From contig JBAYUQ010000007.1 of NCBI GenBank assembly GCA_041675005.1, forward strand, positions 1 to 64,000: DNA of 64,000 bases, given 5' to 3'. This DNA is from PGYR01 sp041675005. Lineage in GTDB: Bacteria > Bacteroidota > Ignavibacteria > Kapaibacteriales > UBA2268. The notes below the pieces were generated by a model, which saw only the letters and a list, made by a program, of their open reading frames with translations, had not been told where the DNA came from and ran no database searches. Of this stretch, positions 32,982 to 41,866 are shown in pieces. Both the position numbers and the translations under genes were made by a program. The stretch's first letter is position 1. Every line of letters begins with the position of its first letter.

Positions 32982-34084
32982 TTACTCTCCGACAATCTAT
33001 TACTTATTACTTCGGCGATTCTCTCGGCCGCATTACCGTCCCAAAGGTAAGGAACACTTCCCGTTTTTCTATCGCCACTCAAATATTTATTTACAGCTTT
33101 CTCTATATCATTTTTATTCGGTTGTACTAATATATTAGTACCCAATTCTATCGTGCTTGGCCTTTCTGTAGTAGTTCTGATTGTAATACAATCAACACCT
33201 AATGCAGTTGTTTCTTCTTGTATTCCACCCGAATCCGTCATTACGAAATCGCAATTCTTCATCAAATTAAGAAAATCAAGATACCCCAATGGCTCAGTAA
33301 TAACTAGATTTTCTATTGCTTCTAGTTTCTCAGTTAAGCCAAAACTCTCTATGTTTTTCTTCGTTCTTGGGTGCATTGGTATTACGACAGTTCTTCGCTT
33401 AGATATTAGCTCAAATATATCGAGCAAATCATTCATCTGCTCTTTATTATCTACATTCGAAGGTCTATGAACAGTCGAAAGTACATACCCTTTACTAGTA
33501 AGTCCCAATCTTTCTAGTACATTATTTCCAGCAAGTTTTTGCAAAGCAAAATGCTGTGAATCAATCATCGTATTCCCAACAAAATGTATATTCTTTTCGG
33601 GATAGTCTTCTTTTAGTAAATTTCTTTTTCCGCTTTCTTCAGTAACGAAAGCAATATCACAAATAGAATCCGTAACCAATCTGTTGATTTCCTCGGGCAT
33701 CTTTCTATCCCCACTACGAAGCCCTGATTCGACGTGAGCAACTGGTATATGCAGTTTAACAGCCGTTAGACTACAAGCAACAGTTGAATTGACATCACCT
33801 ACCACTATTACTAAATCTGGTTTCTCTAATTCCAATATTCTCTCGAATTCAACCATAACTTTGGCTGTTTGCTGGGCATGAGTACCTGAGCCAACACTTA
33901 AAAAGTGCTTTGGATGTGGCATTTCCAAATCTTGGAAAAAGGCATCACTCATATTTTTATCATAGTGCTGTCCCGTATGAACAAGAAAATGCTCTATATT
34001 GGGATACTTCTCGAACGCTCTGTGTATTGGTGCAACTTTCATAAAATTTGGTCTTGCACCAACCACTGATATTACTTTTTTCAT
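32978..34084 (-). CDS. wecB: UDP-N-acetylglucosamine 2-epimerase (non-hydrolysing)
   Basis: Interconverts UDP-GlcNAc and UDP-ManNAc. Motifs: VVGARPNFMKVAPI at the N-terminus, VHTGQHYDKNMSDAFF, VVGDVNSTVAC, VAHVESGLRSGDRKMPEEINR, STVHRPSNVD and TDSGGIQEE(T), matching WecB. Length (368 aa) is typical. It overlaps rmlB and the export gene by four bases each, i.e. one translation-coupled block. ManNAc-containing units in the polysaccharide are implied. No UDP-ManNAc dehydrogenase is present in the window. Confidence 0.95.
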   Translation of the reverse strand: MKKVISVVGARPNFMKVAPIHRAFEKYPNIEHFLVHTGQHYDKNMSDAFFQDLEMPHPKHFLSVGSGTHAQQTAKVMVEFERILELEKPDLVIVVGDVNSTVACSLTAVKLHIPVAHVESGLRSGDRKMPEEINRLVTDSICDIAFVTEESGKRNLLKEDYPEKNIHFVGNTMIDSQHFALQKLAGNNVLERLGLTSKGYVLSTVHRPSNVDNKEQMNDLLDIFELISKRRTVVIPMHPRTKKNIESFGLTEKLEAIENLVITEPLGYLDFLNLMKNCDFVMTDSGGIQEETTALGVDCITIRTTTERPSTIELGTNILVQPNKNDIEKAVNKYLSGDRKTGSVPYLWDGNAAERIAEVISNRLSESK

Positions 34085-35094
34085 CTATTGCTGTAATTTG
34101 ATTTATAATAATCTCTATACTCACCCGAAATAACTCTTTCCACCCAATCCATATTATCCAAGTACCAATCTATTGTCAACTTCAATCCATTCTCGAAATC
34201 ATATTTTGGTGTCCAACCCAGCTCAGAAGAGATTTTGGTATTATCCATAGCGTATCTCTTATCGTGTCCGGGGCGATCCTTAACGTATTTAATAAGCGAT
34301 TCTGGTTTATTAAGATAATTCAGAATCTGTTTTACTATTTCTATATTCGGCATTTCGTTCTCAGCTCCAATATTGTAAACTTGCCCCACTCTCCCCTTCT
34401 CATATACTTCTAGTATCGCCTGGCAGTGGTCATCTACATATATCCAATCTCTAACGTTCATACCATCACCATAAACAGGTAAATCTTTATCGCTAAGAGC
34501 GTTCATTATCATCAGTGGTATTAGCTTTTCAGGGAATTGGTAAGGTCCGTAATTATTAGAACATCTAGTAATCAAAGCAGGGAAATCGAAAGTCTTATAG
34601 TAAGAACGAACGAAATTATCGGCAGCTGTCTTAGAAGCCGAATATGGTGAATTTGGTTTCAAATTAGTCTTCTCTGTGAATTTACCAGTTGCTCCTAGCG
34701 AACCATAAACCTCATCAGTCGAAACTTGTAAGTATCTTTCTACATTATGCTTTTTTGCAAAATCTAGTAGATTCACAGTTCCGAATACGTTTGTACTGAC
34801 AAATGGAGAAGAATCCATAATAGAGCGATCTACGTGAGACTCAGCAGCAAAATTAATAGCACCATCGAATTTATGTTCATTGAACACTGATTCTAAATCT
34901 GTTTTACACTCTATATTTCCTTTCACAAATGTATGATTGGGATTATCTACGAGAGAAGCAAGGTTCTCCAAATTACCGGCATAAGTTAGTGCGTCGAAAC
35001 TTACGACTTCGTAGTCGCCTTTCTTTAGCATTAGCTTTACAAAGCTACTACCTATGAATCCTGCACTTCCTGTTACTAATATTTTCTTTGCCAT
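34081..35094 (-). CDS. rfbB: dTDP-glucose 4,6-dehydratase
   Basis: An SDR enzyme making dTDP-4-keto-6-deoxyglucose, entry to dTDP-rhamnose and other deoxysugars. Visible: GSAGFIGSSFVKLML (NAD site), STDEVYGSLGATGKFTE (catalytic Thr-Asp-Glu), PYSASKTAADNFVRSYY (Tyr-x3-Lys) and RDWIYVDDHCQAI. Length (337 aa) is normal. No rmlA, rmlC or rmlD is in the window, so partners are elsewhere or the product goes to another deoxysugar. It overlaps wecB by four bases. Confidence 0.95.
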   Translation of the reverse strand: MAKKILVTGSAGFIGSSFVKLMLKKGDYEVVSFDALTYAGNLENLASLVDNPNHTFVKGNIECKTDLESVFNEHKFDGAINFAAESHVDRSIMDSSPFVSTNVFGTVNLLDFAKKHNVERYLQVSTDEVYGSLGATGKFTEKTNLKPNSPYSASKTAADNFVRSYYKTFDFPALITRCSNNYGPYQFPEKLIPLMIMNALSDKDLPVYGDGMNVRDWIYVDDHCQAILEVYEKGRVGQVYNIGAENEMPNIEIVKQILNYLNKPESLIKYVKDRPGHDKRYAMDNTKISSELGWTPKYDFENGLKLTIDWYLDNMDWVERVISGEYRDYYKSNYSNR

Positions 35095-35100
35095 AAGTTA

Positions 35101-36642
35101 TTAATTGTTTGGTTGAGCGTCCATATTATTTGTTCTACCACTTAGTATCATTGTAGCCGCAGCTAATGAGGCTAAGGAGTTAGAATAAGTAAGTACAGAT
35201 ACATCTGATCTAATCTCATCTGCTAAGTACGGATTGCCGAAATAGACAGTTATAACTGGTTTACCCATTGCTATTTTCTTCATTATAGCGCTGATTTTCT
35301 CTGCCGTACCTATGTCACCTACATAGGATCTACTTCTGTGGAAGACTGCGAATAGAATAATATCAGCATCATCTGTACCAAGTTTCATTTGCTCCAGATC
35401 TTCTTCACTTATGTCTTCATTTATATATGCGAAATCACAATCATTTTCGAGTGCTTGTTGCATAAAATTGAAGAACATACTCGCTGGTCCAAAATCATCT
35501 TCTTTCTGCAAAAAAGCGAAACCAGCATATTGCATACCTTCTTGAATCGGTATAACGTTATTTTCTATTTTAAGTTCAACACTTTCTCGAGCTAGCTCAA
35601 GTGCTATTTTCTCATGTTCCATGAAGTGATCTTTGAAATCTTCATCTATACTTGGAGGATTCATAGCTCCAACAAAGTTCATTTCTTTTTTTAGCTTTCT
35701 ATAAGATTCATTTAGATGTTCTTTCAACTCTGAATTCTTAGCTATTTCAGCAGATAATTCTTCAATTGCATCGAATGGATTTTCCGGCATTAATGCTATA
35801 TCACCACCAGCTTCAAAGAACTTAATTGTTGCTTCTCCGGATTTATAATGATTAGCTATTGATTTCATTTCGAGCGCATCACTGATAATCAGGCCTTCAA
35901 AGCCTAACATTTCTTTCAATAATTTAGTTATTACATTATGAGAGAGAGTCGCTGGAATCTTTTCTTCATCCATCGCCTTCACCCATAAGTGACCAATCAT
36001 AATAGATTTGATACCATTTTTTATGTTATTTATAAATGGTTTTAGTTCTATCTGAAATTCTTCACCTGTTTTCTCTAATACTGGCAAATCTAAATGTGAA
36101 TCAACTTCCGTGTCTCCATGACCAGGGAAATGCTTCCCACAAGCCAGTACTTTCTCGTTTTGTGTAGCTTTCATGTAGTACACAGAGTGCTGAGATACTG
36201 TTAGATCATCTTCGCCAAAAGCACGAATGTTTATTATTGGGTTCTTCGGATTTGAGTTTATATCGCAAACGGGAGCTAAATTCCAATCTATACCCAATAG
36301 CTTCGCTTCTTTAGCTATGAATTTGGCCGCAATACCTGACTTTGTCGGGTCTTCAGTTCTACCCAATGCCATAGCATGAGGAAATCCAGTTCCACCCAAA
36401 AACCGCATAGGAAGACCGAATTCCATATCTGCACTGAATATTAGTGGTTGTTCCGATATTGCTTTTAGCTCAGTAATCATATTTTTTACTTGATTAACTT
36501 CACCACCGAATACACAAAAGCCACTAACCCCGTATTCTATTAACTTATGGATTATTTTTTTATAATCTTCTTGCTCATAGTAGTAGGGTGTATTCAATCT
36601 AGGAATAACACATCTTGCCGCTATTTTTAAATTTGATTCCAT
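35101..36642 (-). CDS. Glycoside hydrolase family 3 (beta-N-acetylhexosaminidase-type)
   Basis: A GH3 enzyme without signal peptide, so probably cytoplasmic as in NagZ-type peptidoglycan recycling. ACGKHFPGHGDTEVDSHLDLP carries the His/Asp general acid-base dyad of the NagZ branch, and GLIISDALEM the Asp nucleophile. The extra C-terminal alpha/beta domain (513 aa in total) is longer than short NagZ enzymes. It abuts rmlB by six bases and the thioesterase by one, in the polysaccharide operon. Whether it removes GlcNAc or another sugar cannot be told. Confidence 0.85.
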   Translation of the reverse strand: MESNLKIAARCVIPRLNTPYYYEQEDYKKIIHKLIEYGVSGFCVFGGEVNQVKNMITELKAISEQPLIFSADMEFGLPMRFLGGTGFPHAMALGRTEDPTKSGIAAKFIAKEAKLLGIDWNLAPVCDINSNPKNPIINIRAFGEDDLTVSQHSVYYMKATQNEKVLACGKHFPGHGDTEVDSHLDLPVLEKTGEEFQIELKPFINNIKNGIKSIMIGHLWVKAMDEEKIPATLSHNVITKLLKEMLGFEGLIISDALEMKSIANHYKSGEATIKFFEAGGDIALMPENPFDAIEELSAEIAKNSELKEHLNESYRKLKKEMNFVGAMNPPSIDEDFKDHFMEHEKIALELARESVELKIENNVIPIQEGMQYAGFAFLQKEDDFGPASMFFNFMQQALENDCDFAYINEDISEEDLEQMKLGTDDADIILFAVFHRSRSYVGDIGTAEKISAIMKKIAMGKPVITVYFGNPYLADEIRSDVSVLTYSNSLASLAAATMILSGRTNNMDAQPNN

Positions 36643-37073
36643 TACTTTTCGTAGTTGTTTATCTTTTCTCTTACAAAACCCGGTATTGTAACCGGCTTCC
36701 CATTTTTTGTATCTACATATACTAATATAGATTTAGCTTCCAATATCAGTTTATTAGCCGAGTAAACCTGATTGACAAACGTAATAGAGCTATCCCCTAT
36801 TTTACTTACTCTGGTTAGCACTGTGTATATATCAGTGAACTTCATAGAATTATAATAATCTACTTCGCTATGCACTGTCATTATTGGCATACGAATAGAA
36901 AAAATACTATCATCACGAGGCATACCTATATCGAACAAATACTGAGTTCTAGCCCATTCCAGCCAATAAAGATAAGCTAGATTATGCACTACATTGAACG
37001 AATCTACCTCGCTGAATTTTACTTCGCCAGTATATTCGTGTCTGAACTCTTCTCTTTTGTACTTTATTTCCAT
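36642..37073 (-). CDS. 4-hydroxybenzoyl-CoA thioesterase-like (hot-dog) protein
   Basis: Acyl-CoA thioesterase fold. The catalytic loop VKFSEVDSFNVVHNLAYLYWLEWARTQYL has the D-x-x-x-x-x-H-N-x-x-Y-x-x-W pattern of the 4HBT family. The ATG at 37073 is taken as start: it follows the threonine aldolase stop by two bases, while the longer frame would overlap it. Length 143 aa. Likely hydrolyses an acyl-CoA, substrate unknown. Coupled to ltaE and GH3. Confidence 0.85.
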   Translation of the reverse strand: MEIKYKREEFRHEYTGEVKFSEVDSFNVVHNLAYLYWLEWARTQYLFDIGMPRDDSIFSIRMPIMTVHSEVDYYNSMKFTDIYTVLTRVSKIGDSSITFVNQVYSANKLILEAKSILVYVDTKNGKPVTIPGFVREKINNYEK

Positions 37074-37075
37074 AA

Positions 37076-38110
37076 TTACTGAGCTAATAGTAGGACACAA
37101 TCTGTAGTTAATTTAACAGCTTTTTTAGTCTCTTGCTCACTTATCTGGAAGTGGAATACAACTCTTATAGTGTTCTGTCCAATCTCACTACAAAGCATTC
37201 CTTTTTCTTTCGCTTTTTCTACGAAGTCAGCAGCTTTGATTTGAGGAGCTAATTTGAAATTCACGATATTCGTTTGTACACGAGTCAGATCAACTGCTAT
37301 TAGCGGAGATTCCATTACTTTCTGAGCGAAGTACTTCGCCTTAACGTGGTCACCTTTTAGATGCTTTATGTGATGTTTTATAGCATGAAGTCCACCAGCT
37401 GCTATGATACCTGCCTGACGCATACCTCCACCAAGCATTTTTCTGAATTTTCTACCACGGTTGACATGTTCCCATGTACCAGCTAGTACAGATCCAACTG
37501 GAGCACCAAGCCCCTTAGATAAACAAACTGAAACAGTATCGAATGGCTCAGCATATTTCTCTAGAGCTATACCTGTCTCAGCGTGGGCGTTCCATAGTCT
37601 AGCACCATCTAAGTGCATTTTTATCTCGTGTTTGTCAGCCAATTCTTTTACTTGTTGCGTATAAGCAACATCGAGCAAAGTACCGCCATGTCTATTATGT
37701 GAATTTTCAAGAGTAATCAATGAAGATCGGGAATTATAATAAATATTTGGTCGAATAGCAGCTTCTATATCTTCAATCGCTGGGCTTCCATAATCAGAAG
37801 GAATACAACGGCACATAACACCTGAGAATACAGCCGGTGCTCCAGTTTCATAATGGAATATATGAGCATCAGCATCCATAATTACTTCGTGACCGGGTTT
37901 AGTGTGTAACTTTATAGCAATCTGATTAGCCATAACACCTGAAGGCACAAAAAGTCCAGCTTCTTTACCTAATAGATTTGAGACTGCTCTTTCTAATTCT
38001 TTTACTGAGGGGTCTTCTTTGTAAACATCATCTCCAACCTCTGCCTCTGCCATAGCTTTACGCATTTCGTCTGTTGGTTTTGTTACGGTATCGCTTCTTA
38101 AATCAATCAT
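37076..38110 (-). CDS. ltaE: Low-specificity L-threonine aldolase
   Basis: A PLP enzyme cleaving threonine/allo-threonine to glycine and acetaldehyde. [13 protein letters not shown] is the hallmark start; [22 protein letters not shown] (Asp binding PLP nitrogen) and [11 protein letters not shown] with K199 as Schiff-base lysine follow. Length (344 aa) is standard. It heads the long leftward run with the thioesterase and polysaccharide genes. A -7 box is seen at 38148-38155. Confidence 0.94.
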   Translation of the reverse strand: MIDLRSDTVTKPTDEMRKAMAEAEVGDDVYKEDPSVKELERAVSNLLGKEAGLFVPSGVMANQIAIKLHTKPGHEVIMDADAHIFHYETGAPAVFSGVMCRCIPSDYGSPAIEDIEAAIRPNIYYNSRSSLITLENSHNRHGGTLLDVAYTQQVKELADKHEIKMHLDGARLWNAHAETGIALEKYAEPFDTVSVCLSKGLGAPVGSVLAGTWEHVNRGRKFRKMLGGGMRQAGIIAAGGLHAIKHHIKHLKGDHVKAKYFAQKVMESPLIAVDLTRVQTNIVNFKLAPQIKAADFVEKAKEKGMLCSEIGQNTIRVVFHFQISEQETKKAVKLTTDCVLLLAQ

Positions 38111-38147
38111 AATTCTTTTTCTTACATTTAGTTAAAATATATAACTA

Positions 38148-38155
38148 CAAAGATA
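38148..38155 (-). promoter_or_regulatory. -7 box ahead of ltaE and the polysaccharide run
   Basis: TATCTTTG on the minus strand matches TAnnTTTG, 38 bases upstream of the ltaE start. No convincing -33 TTTG at the right distance. It is the most upstream promoter candidate for the long leftward transcript. Confidence 0.5.
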
Positions 38156-38197
38156 AAGAATATACACGTTAATTTGAATTTTTAGGAGAGTTTGTGG

Positions 38198-38860
38198 CTA
38201 ATTCAAGAATCCTAAAAAAGATTGTCCAGATAATCCATAGAAATACTCGCCGGCTAGCATGACTAAACCTACGGAAATAGGAATAGATAAGTTATCGTCT
38301 ATTTTTATTACTTTAGAAACAGCTTCAACGAATCCACCGATAGTAGCAGCTATAACACCTATAATGAGATAACTAAATGGCAAATCGAACAAATTGTAAT
38401 AGATGAAAATAATAGCAATTGCAGAAACGATGAAAGAAATAGTCCCTTCCCATGATTTATCAAAGAATCCATGCTTACCGAAACGACGCCCGATAAGTGC
38501 GGCACAAATATCTGAGATAATTAGAATAGTAAAACCAGTAATCGTGATGATTTTAGGGAAAGCTAAGACACAAATTGTAGCTGAAATGAGTACCCAAGTT
38601 GCCCCATTGAAAAAACCTTTACCTTTCTTTTCATGAGGCCTGAGCATTTGACCGAAGTATTTCAGCATTAAATTGATGAAAAACTGTACATTTTTGGACA
38701 GTATGTCGAATATTACAAATAAGATAGTAGCAGGAACAAGGACGCTCAACATATTTTCTCGAGTAAAAAAAATGTAGCTAATCGGAATAGAAAGAGAAGC
38801 TAAATGAATACCTTTTCTTAGAATTTCCTGCTTATAACTTATATTGCTTTCATTTGACAT
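38198..38860 (-). CDS. Polyprenol/phytol kinase-like (SEC59/DGK1 family) membrane protein
   Basis: A CTP-dependent lipid kinase-type membrane protein, 220 aa with about six helices. The family's KGIHLAS at the N-terminus, NGATWVLISA, DKSWEGTISF and DDNLSIPI motifs are present. Members phosphorylate dolichol, phytol or diacylglycerol. ATG 38860 is used as start (the upstream TTG frame is less likely). Its place between the polysaccharide run and ispE fits lipid-carrier metabolism. A TAnnTTTG box ends six bases before the ATG, suggesting a nearly leaderless mRNA. Confidence 0.8.
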   Translation of the reverse strand: MSNESNISYKQEILRKGIHLASLSIPISYIFFTRENMLSVLVPATILFVIFDILSKNVQFFINLMLKYFGQMLRPHEKKGKGFFNGATWVLISATICVLAFPKIITITGFTILIISDICAALIGRRFGKHGFFDKSWEGTISFIVSAIAIIFIYYNLFDLPFSYLIIGVIAATIGGFVEAVSKVIKIDDNLSIPISVGLVMLAGEYFYGLSGQSFLGFLN

Positions 38861-38866
38861 ACAAAA

Positions 38867-38874
38867 CAAAAATA
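38867..38874 (-). promoter_or_regulatory. -7 box immediately before the polyprenol-kinase-like start
   Basis: TATTTTTG on the minus strand, six bases from the ATG at 38860. With a normal -7 to +1 distance the transcript would start at or near the ATG. It lies at the edge of the divergent ispE gene. Confidence 0.4.
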
Positions 38875-38881
38875 GAATAAA

Positions 38882-39721
38882 ATGAAAATTAAAAAAAATG
38901 CGAATGCAAAAATTAATATTGGTCTAGAGATATTAAACAAAAGAAGTGATGAGTACCATAACCTCAACACCGTTTTTTATTCTCTCAACAATTTGTACGA
39001 TGAACTTATATTTGAACGAAATGACGACCAAAAAGTTAAAATCGACTCAAATATTCCCGAATTAAATACAAAAGACAACTTAATATACACAGCAATTCGC
39101 AAAATAGAGCGAAAAGTTAATAAGAAAATTGGTGTCAACATACATTTGACTAAAAATATACCAATGGGTGCAGGATTAGGTGGTGGAAGTAGCGATGCTG
39201 CCTGTACTATCAACGCCATAGATCAGCTCTATGAACTTGGGCTCAGCTACAATGATAAATTGATACTAGCACAAGCCGTTGGCTCTGATGTACCATTCTT
39301 TCTGCAAGGCGGGGCGGCTATAGGTCGGAGCAGAGGTGAATCGCTGACTTTCTTCGAGTATGAAATTCCCCTTCAAATTGTTGTCGTATCTCCGAATATA
39401 CACGTATCTACACCGGCTGCTTATGGCGAATTACATAGAGATTCAACCCCTAGGAATATGGTCGATTATAAAATGATATTAGATAATGCAAAAGATAATC
39501 CTTCGCTCATGAGAAGCATGATATTCAATGAATTCGAGAAGCCGATATTCGCTAAGCATCCTGAAATAAAAGAAATCAAGCATAAACTTTATGAACAAGG
39601 AGCTATATTTTCATTAATGTCTGGAAGTGGTTCTTCAGTATTTGGTATGTTTGAAAGTGGGTTCGACGTAGAAAAGTTACATGATGTTTTCCCAAATTAT
39701 AAAGTGATGAAAGCAAACTGA
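38882..39721 (+). CDS. ispE: 4-diphosphocytidyl-2-C-methyl-D-erythritol kinase
   Basis: A GHMP kinase of the MEP pathway that phosphorylates CDP-ME with ATP. NANAKINIGL at the start has the conserved Lys; NIPMGAGLGGGSSDAA is the ATP loop; GSDVPFFLQGGAAIGRSRGE holds the catalytic Asp and substrate residues; MSGSGSSVFGMF is the third GHMP motif. Length (279 aa) is normal. It is translated divergently from the polyprenol kinase-like gene and its stop overlaps the likely start of the next permease gene. Confidence 0.95.
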   Translation: MKIKKNANAKINIGLEILNKRSDEYHNLNTVFYSLNNLYDELIFERNDDQKVKIDSNIPELNTKDNLIYTAIRKIERKVNKKIGVNIHLTKNIPMGAGLGGGSSDAACTINAIDQLYELGLSYNDKLILAQAVGSDVPFFLQGGAAIGRSRGESLTFFEYEIPLQIVVVSPNIHVSTPAAYGELHRDSTPRNMVDYKMILDNAKDNPSLMRSMIFNEFEKPIFAKHPEIKEIKHKLYEQGAIFSLMSGSGSSVFGMFESGFDVEKLHDVFPNYKVMKAN

Positions 39722-40902
39722 AATTAGAAAATAAAATAGCACTCAAATATATTTTCACGAGCAAAGATATTAGCTTCGTGAAGGTAATCAATTTACTGGC
39801 GACACTTGGTATTACCATCGGTGTGGCCTCTATTATATTTGTAGTGTCTGTTTTGAGTGGATTTCAGGTGATGAACTACGAGCAGATACTCGGCTATGAC
39901 CCCCACGTTCGGGTGAAGTTAAGCGGTAAAAGTGAATTGGATAATTCGCTAATTAAATTTGTACGTGATTCGAAGGAAATGAGGGACTTTGCACTAACAA
40001 CTGAGAAAAAATCTGCACTCCGAGTGAAAGATAATTTCAAAGTGGCTCGATTACTATATATAAACCCGATGAGCAAGAATTATCTTGACGGACTGAACCA
40101 ATCGCTGCTATTTGGGAAATTGCAACCAAACTCGAATAATCTGATAATGGGTGCCAAATTAGCTGAAGGATTAGATATAACTAGAGGCGATGAAGTAGAG
40201 CTAATAACTCCCGAAGCACTAGAGAAATCGGCCCGTATGTTCCGACAATTGGACGGCTCGAAATATGTGGTAAGTGGAATATTCTACAGTAGCGTCAAGG
40301 ATTATGACGAGAAGCAGATATACATATATGACAATAATCCGAAAAAAGACTTCATAGATATAAAGCTAACGGATTACGAACTGACCGATGATTTTGTAGC
40401 TAAGCTCCAAAAATCATACAAGGACTTAGTTATATTCACTTGGAAAGATTTGAATTCTGATTTTTATAGGATAATGCAATTCGAGAAAGTAATGACAATA
40501 GTCGTACTATTCTTGATAATATTAATCTCGGCATTCAATATATTAGCATCGCTCTCGATGACAGTAGTCCAAAAGAAAAAGGACATCTCAATTCTCCGAA
40601 CTCTGGGTATGTCAACTAATAGAATAGTCGCAATATTCAGAAATGAAGGTGTATTAATAGGAGTACTCGGCACATTGCTCGGCACTACTATTGGGCTAAT
40701 ACTAACGTATTTGCAGGAGACTAGAGGACTAATTATGTTCGGTCAGGGAATAACTATACAATCGGCATTCCCTATCAGCTATGAGTACGAAGTATATATC
40801 GCCGTTGTCCTTATTTCTATACTGCTATCTTGGGGAGCAACCTATCTACCAACCAAACGAATCTCAAAAATAGATATACTAGATGGAATTAGGGAAGAGT
40901 AG
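39718..40902 (+). CDS. LolC/LolE-like ABC permease (FtsX-type)
   Basis: A MacB/FtsX-type permease: N-terminal helix, a periplasmic domain of about 220 residues, then three C-terminal helices (VVLFLIILISAFNILASLSMTVVQKKKDISILRTLGMS; GVLIGVLGTLLGTTIGLILTYL; AVVLISILLSWGATYLP). The frame is open upstream of a GTG at 39778: the in-frame KLENKIALKYIFTSKDISF precedes the first helix as in LolC/E. That implies a CTG start at 39718, within the ispE stop codon (CTGA). It would work with a LolD ATPase (not in the window) in lipoprotein release. Confidence 0.8.
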   Translation: MKLENKIALKYIFTSKDISFVKVINLLATLGITIGVASIIFVVSVLSGFQVMNYEQILGYDPHVRVKLSGKSELDNSLIKFVRDSKEMRDFALTTEKKSALRVKDNFKVARLLYINPMSKNYLDGLNQSLLFGKLQPNSNNLIMGAKLAEGLDITRGDEVELITPEALEKSARMFRQLDGSKYVVSGIFYSSVKDYDEKQIYIYDNNPKKDFIDIKLTDYELTDDFVAKLQKSYKDLVIFTWKDLNSDFYRIMQFEKVMTIVVLFLIILISAFNILASLSMTVVQKKKDISILRTLGMSTNRIVAIFRNEGVLIGVLGTLLGTTIGLILTYLQETRGLIMFGQGITIQSAFPISYEYEVYIAVVLISILLSWGATYLPTKRISKIDILDGIREE

Positions 40903-41043
40903 AAGGAGCCAAAACTCCCTCCCTGCGTTGCCAGAGTTCTGCATAACCTCGAAATCAGATTTTACTTTCTCAACATCTATTTTTGAGTATGTAAAAATAG
41001 GGGTAAAGAGTAGTATTAAGCAAATTGTATTTAGTGTTTTCAT
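40879..41043 (-). pseudogene. Truncated copy of the N-terminus of an exported-protein gene
   Basis: The 54-residue frame starts MKTLNTICLILLFTPIFTYS and shares 41 of its first 46 residues with the ORF at 41666-41866, with no indels. After REFWL the two diverge and this copy soon hits a stop within sequence antisense to the permease gene. It is a broken fragment carrying a signal peptide, not a functional gene. The matching DNA block is 40907-41043. Confidence 0.7.
40907..41043 (-). repeat. Direct repeat copy 1 (137 bp)
   Basis: Same-strand near-identical to 41730-41866 over the whole 137 bases, no gaps, only scattered substitutions. Similarity stops at the ATG on one side and after the AGCC block on the other, i.e. 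it covers just the 5' part of a gene. Confidence 0.8.
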
Positions 41044-41066
41044 GTGTTCTCTGTTTTGAGGTTAAA

Positions 41067-41669
41067 TTAATGAATTATTTTTGAACCGATAATATCCAAA
41101 TGTTTACTTGTCTCCAAAAACTGCTTATCTTCAAAACTAATTGTATCAAGACTTTTCGAAAAACCTAAAACTTGTTTTTCAAATTTAATTGATAAACTAT
41201 CAGCATTTCTCATATTATATTCACTTAGTTTGTTCAAAATAGTTATATCATCAAAATAATAAATATGGTAATTAAAGTAGTTAATATTTCTATCGAGTAT
41301 TTTTTTATTTATTGTTATTTTAATAATAAAATTAGAGTTAGGTTGAATCCTATAAAACATTGGCACTTCAAATAGTGCTGACTTCAAATCATTACCACGA
41401 ATTTCTGTGTTTAAAAATTTATATTCATCTTCAGAAAAGTATAATTTATTGATTAGAAATTCTGTACTCCAAATATTATCTATATCTCTATTTTTACGAG
41501 TACTGTCATCTAATACAATCCAATTATTGGCAAGTATAAATATAGCGTTATTTGATGTATTTTCTATATTAATTGAATCTATATAATACTGAGGAGTAAT
41601 TTGTGAATTCTTAGAATCACAAGAAATTAAATGAAACAATATAATTGAAATTAGTATTTTCATCATCAT
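41067..41669 (-). CDS. Exported lipoprotein, unknown (200 aa)
   Basis: Signal peptide with lipobox: residues 1-17 are MMMKILISIILFHLISC, the Cys being at the expected position after LIS. Three adjacent ATGs precede it. The mature protein is Asn/Ile-rich with no motif I know. The first ATG overlaps the stop of the small ORF upstream (ATGA), so translation may be coupled. Its neighbours are also small exported proteins in an accessory patch. Confidence 0.65.
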   Translation of the reverse strand: MMMKILISIILFHLISCDSKNSQITPQYYIDSINIENTSNNAIFILANNWIVLDDSTRKNRDIDNIWSTEFLINKLYFSEDEYKFLNTEIRGNDLKSALFEVPMFYRIQPNSNFIIKITINKKILDRNINYFNYHIYYFDDITILNKLSEYNMRNADSLSIKFEKQVLGFSKSLDTISFEDKQFLETSKHLDIIGSKIIH

Positions 41670-41866
41670 TCCTGTGACTGTTTTTTATACTTCTCTGCAC
41701 CATTCCTTGTATCAATAGGTGTAAAAGTCAGCCAAAACTCCCTACCCGTGTTACCAGAGTTCTGTATTACCTCAAAGTCAGATTTTACTTTCTCTACATC
41801 TATTTTTGAGTATGTAAAAATAGGGGTAAAGAGTAGTATTAGTATTATTTTATTTAGTGTTATCAT
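41666..41866 (-). CDS. Short exported protein / remnant N-terminus (66 aa)
   Basis: Signal peptide (residues 1-20, then SKIDVEKVKSDFEVIQNSGNTGREFWLTFTPIDTR). The FEV...SGN.GREFWLTF segment looks like the start of large surface proteins of the phylum, which normally run for hundreds of residues; here it ends after 66. It is duplicated in 40879-41043. Its stop overlaps the lipoprotein start, and its 5' end overlaps the upstream lipoprotein gene by 17 bases. Probably a gene remnant that may still be translated. Confidence 0.5.
   Translation of the reverse strand: MITLNKIILILLFTPIFTYSKIDVEKVKSDFEVIQNSGNTGREFWLTFTPIDTRNGAEKYKKQSQE
41730..41866 (-). repeat. Direct repeat copy 2 (137 bp)
   Basis: Partner of 40907-41043, same orientation, 823 bases apart. 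The shared block codes the signal peptide and first segment of an exported protein. Confidence 0.8.

Noticed and set aside
38179..38218. Terminator with TTTTTAGGA/TCCTAAAAA arms
   Set aside because: It overlaps the 3' end of the polyprenol-kinase-like gene and has no T run after the stem on that strand; too weak to list.
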